From Methylomonas sp. (lineage in GTDB: Bacteria; Pseudomonadota; Gammaproteobacteria; Methylococcales; Methylomonadaceae): a stretch of 8,733 nt of DNA. The notes under the pieces were generated by a model that made no database searches, had not been told where the DNA came from, and saw only the letters and a list, made by a program, of their open reading frames with translations. Shown piece after piece: positions 6,059 through 8,733 of the stretch. The number at the start of each line of letters is the position of its first letter. Within the stretch, counting starts at the first letter, position 1. Both the position numbers and the translations under genes were made by a program. The stretch covers positions 1 through 8,733 of the forward strand of contig JALXCS010000034.1 in assembly GCA_026990815.1 (NCBI GenBank), given 5' to 3'.

Positions 6059-8733
6059 TTATCCTTGTTTCAAACTCAATATTTCCAGCAGTTGATTAAC
6101 AAAATCCAGCTTTTCATCCATCGACTCAAACAGTTGTGTAAATCTGAGTTTATCACTTCCATCGAATTTATAACAATGCGCCTGAGTTTGAATCAGTAAT
6201 ATCAATGCCTCTGTATCAATTTTAGGTTGAGCCGAGAAAACAATGCGTCCTGCCTCTTTGCCTACTTCGATTTTCTTGACCCCCAGATTGCTTGCTTTTT
6301 GTTTAATTTCAGTAACAGCCATCAAAGTTTGCACAGGTTCCGGCAGCAACCCAAAACGGTCAATCATTTCGATCTGTAATTCCCGCAAATCTTCTTTGGT
6401 TTCTGTACTGGAAATACGTTTGTACAAAACCAATCGGGCATGAATATCCGGTAAATAATCTTCTGGAATCAACGCCGGGGTTTGCAAATCCACCTCAGGT
6501 CCAACATCTAGTGGCGCCTCCAGTTCAGGCTGTTTGCCGGATTTCAAAGCACTAACGGCGCGCTCCAGTAATTCAGTATAAAGGGTGAAACCTATTTCCT
6601 GAATTTGTCCACTTTGATCGTCACCCAATAGCTCTCCTGCACCACGTATTTCCATATCATGGGATGACAACATAAAACCAGCGCCTAAATCGCCGGATGC
6701 TTCAACTGCTTCCAGGCGTTTTTCTGCATCTTTGGTCAACAATGCCTTTGGCGGCACGATCATATATGCATAAGCGCGATGATGTGAGCGCCCGACCCTG
6801 CCTCGTAATTGATGAAGCTGCGCCAGTCCCAATTTATCGGCACGATTGATAATTATGGTGTTGGCGCTGGGGATGTCGATACCGCTTTCAATAATCGTAG
6901 AGCTCAATAACAAATTGAATCGTTGGTGATAAAAATCCAGCATAATTCTCTCCAGATCTCGTTCTGGCATTTGTCCATGAGCGATCTCGATTCGCGCATC
7001 AGGCATCAGTCTTTCAAGCTCCCGAGCCATTTTTTCCATGGATTTGACATCGTTATGCAAGAAAAAAATCTGCCCTCCACGTTTGATTTCCCGTTGACAG
7101 GCTTCCTGAATCAGAATATCAATCCATTCGGTGATAAAGGTTTTGATGGAATGGCGATTGGGCGGCGGACTGGCAATGATGGAAATATCTCTTAAACCAG
7201 TCATTGCCATATTTAATGTTCGTGGAATTGGTGTTGCCGTTAGAGTCAATAAATCCAGTTCGCTACGCAATTTTTTGAAATGCTCTTTTTGACGCACACC
7301 AAAACGATGTTCTTCATCAATAATCACCAAGCCTAAGGATTGGTATTGGATCTCTTTTGACAATAATTTATGAGTGCCAATCACAATATCGACTTTCCCC
7401 TGCTCCAGAGCTTCCAGAATCAGTTTTTGCTGTTTTCCTGAAACAAACCGGGACATCACCTCGATACGCACCGGCCAGTCGGCAAACCGGTCACAAAAAT
7501 TCTGATAATGCTGTTGTGCCAACAATGTTGTTGGCACCAGCACAGCAACTTGCTTACCGCTTTGTACAGCAATAAAAGCAGCGCGCATTGCCACTTCAGT
7601 TTTACCAAAACCAACATCACCGCAAATTACCCGATCCATCGGTTTGCTGGATTTCATGTCCTCAATAATATTTTCAATCGCAGTTTGTTGGTCAGGTGTT
7701 TCTTCAAAAGGGAAAGCTTCGGCAAAAGCCCGATAATCCATCTCATCATATTTAAAGGCATAGCCTTGCTTGACCGCCCTTTTGGCATAAACATCCAGCA
7801 ATTCCGCCGCCACATCCCTAACACGGGCGATAGCCTTTTTCTTGGCTTTACTCCATTGGTCGCTACCCAGCTTGTGCAATGGCGCATTTTCTGGACTAAC
7901 CCCGGTATAACGGCCAATAAAATGCAAGGATGATACTGGCACATACAATTTATCCTGATTGGCATATTCCAGCACCAGAAATTCAGCTTCTATGCCACCA
8001 AAACTGAGCGTCTGCAACCCCAGATAGCGCCCCACGCCATGCTCCTGATGGACAACCGGTGCGCCAATCGTTAATTCATTCAGGTTGTTGACGATATTAT
8101 CCAGTGCCTTGATGGCTGACTTACGTCGTCTGCGGCGTTGCTGGGCCCTTTCTCCGGTTAACTGGCTTTCTGTAATAATCGCAAGAGCCGGATCTTCAAG
8201 CCACAGACCATGATCCAGTGGTGCAATGACAATATTTTGCTGTTCCTTTGCCTCAAGAAAAGCAGTCCAATTATCGACAGGTTTGAGGGGAAATTTGAAA
8301 CCGCGCAGTTGGTCAATCAGGGCCTCCCGCCTACCTGCTGTTTCCGCAACAAACAACACTTTACCGGTAAAATCAGCTAAAAAACCCTGCAACTTGCCAG
8401 CTGGATTTTTCTCCCTGGCATCAATAGTTATATCCGGTAAAGATAGACAAGCATAGGCCACTGCATTTGCTTCGCCTTGCTTTTGATGATCAGCAGCAAG
8501 ATGAATTTGCTGGAATTCTGCGGTTCGCCCAAGAAATTCCTCGGTGTTTTGGAAAATTTTTTCGGGTTTCAATAAGGGTCTGTCAACATCATATTTACGC
8601 TGCTGAAAACGCTCTTCTGCACCCGTAAAAAAACTATCCGTATTTTCCTGAAAATGATCGCCCAAAACCAGCACGGCAGATTCAGGCAGATAATCAAACA
8701 GCGTATCGGTGTGATCAACAAACAAAGGCAAAT
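6059..8733 (-). CDS. mfd: Transcription-repair coupling factor Mfd (N-terminal part beyond window edge)
   Basis: Mfd is a cytoplasmic ATP-driven DNA translocase that removes RNA polymerase stalled at DNA damage and recruits UvrA for nucleotide excision repair. The 890 visible residues align with E. coli Mfd from about its residue 255 to the end, so roughly the first 250 residues, including most of the UvrB-like UvrA-binding module, lie past the right edge. The first visible codon is TTG, an internal Leu (LPLF), not a start. In fragment numbering: a linker with five consecutive arginines (199-203), the RNA-polymerase-interacting domain (about 219-276, VVHQEHGVGRY), Walker A GDVGFGKT (371-378), DEEH (472-475), TATPIPRTLNMAM (498-510), motif V STIIESGIDIP (611-621), QLRGRVGR (641-648), and the C-terminal regulatory domain from about 750. 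All translocase motifs are intact. It heads the visible operon; its promoter is outside the window. Confidence 0.98.
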   Translation of the reverse strand, partial: LPLFVDHTDTLFDYLPESAVLVLGDHFQENTDSFFTGAEERFQQRKYDVDRPLLKPEKIFQNTEEFLGRTAEFQQIHLAADHQKQGEANAVAYACLSLPDITIDAREKNPAGKLQGFLADFTGKVLFVAETAGRREALIDQLRGFKFPLKPVDNWTAFLEAKEQQNIVIAPLDHGLWLEDPALAIITESQLTGERAQQRRRRRKSAIKALDNIVNNLNELTIGAPVVHQEHGVGRYLGLQTLSFGGIEAEFLVLEYANQDKLYVPVSSLHFIGRYTGVSPENAPLHKLGSDQWSKAKKKAIARVRDVAAELLDVYAKRAVKQGYAFKYDEMDYRAFAEAFPFEETPDQQTAIENIIEDMKSSKPMDRVICGDVGFGKTEVAMRAAFIAVQSGKQVAVLVPTTLLAQQHYQNFCDRFADWPVRIEVMSRFVSGKQQKLILEALEQGKVDIVIGTHKLLSKEIQYQSLGLVIIDEEHRFGVRQKEHFKKLRSELDLLTLTATPIPRTLNMAMTGLRDISIIASPPPNRHSIKTFITEWIDILIQEACQREIKRGGQIFFLHNDVKSMEKMARELERLMPDARIEIAHGQMPERDLERIMLDFYHQRFNLLLSSTIIESGIDIPSANTIIINRADKLGLAQLHQLRGRVGRSHHRAYAYMIVPPKALLTKDAEKRLEAVEASGDLGAGFMLSSHDMEIRGAGELLGDDQSGQIQEIGFTLYTELLERAVSALKSGKQPELEAPLDVGPEVDLQTPALIPEDYLPDIHARLVLYKRISSTETKEDLRELQIEMIDRFGLLPEPVQTLMAVTEIKQKASNLGVKKIEVGKEAGRIVFSAQPKIDTEALILLIQTQAHCYKFDGSDKLRFTQLFESMDEKLDFVNQLLEILSLKQG

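Noticed and set aside
7508..7933. A 141-codon plus-strand open frame inside mfd
   Set aside because: It is antisense to the highly conserved Mfd helicase region, and its translation resembles no known protein.
8123..8137. Run of five arginine codons in Mfd as a possible oddity
   Set aside because: E. coli Mfd has an arginine-rich stretch at the same place, so this looks like normal variation in a basic linker.

Overview
All genes in this window lie on the minus strand, so transcription runs from the right edge to the left. In that order they are: mfd (transcription-repair coupling factor, with its N-terminal part beyond the right edge), a csiV-family periplasmic gene, glcE and glcF (two subunits of glycolate oxidase), a 190-base AT-rich gap, an MsbA-like ABC exporter, and an APH-fold phosphotransferase-like protein. 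Coding density is high. I see no rRNA, tRNA, CRISPR array, insertion sequence or long repeat.

The organism is probably a gammaproteobacterium. The Mfd fragment matches E. coli Mfd closely through its translocase motifs. CsiV is a gammaproteobacterial family that I recall lying beside mfd in Vibrio. GlcE and GlcF are full-length E. coli-like proteins. The base composition is moderately AT-rich. A sulfur- or methane-oxidising lineage such as the Methylococcales would fit, but that is only a guess. The sequence does not fix the order.

The right-hand block (3254-8733) looks like one transcription unit. Gaps are 9 bases between mfd and csiV, 10 between csiV and glcE, and 5 between glcE and glcF when glcF starts at its E. 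coli-like ATG. Its functions are mixed: DNA repair, cell-wall synthesis control and glycolate oxidation. The catalytic FAD subunit gene glcD, usually next to glcE, is not here.

The left-hand block (48-3063) is a two-gene unit. The exporter starts at a GTG with a good ribosome binding site, and its last 29 bases overlap the start of the phosphotransferase-like gene, which suggests coupled translation. The exporter has all expected ATPase motifs. The kinase-like partner keeps its metal-binding DFD but has HGA where the APH fold normally has the catalytic HGD. This pair is the least understood part of the window and the best candidate for new biology. I see no strong evidence of a wholly new system.
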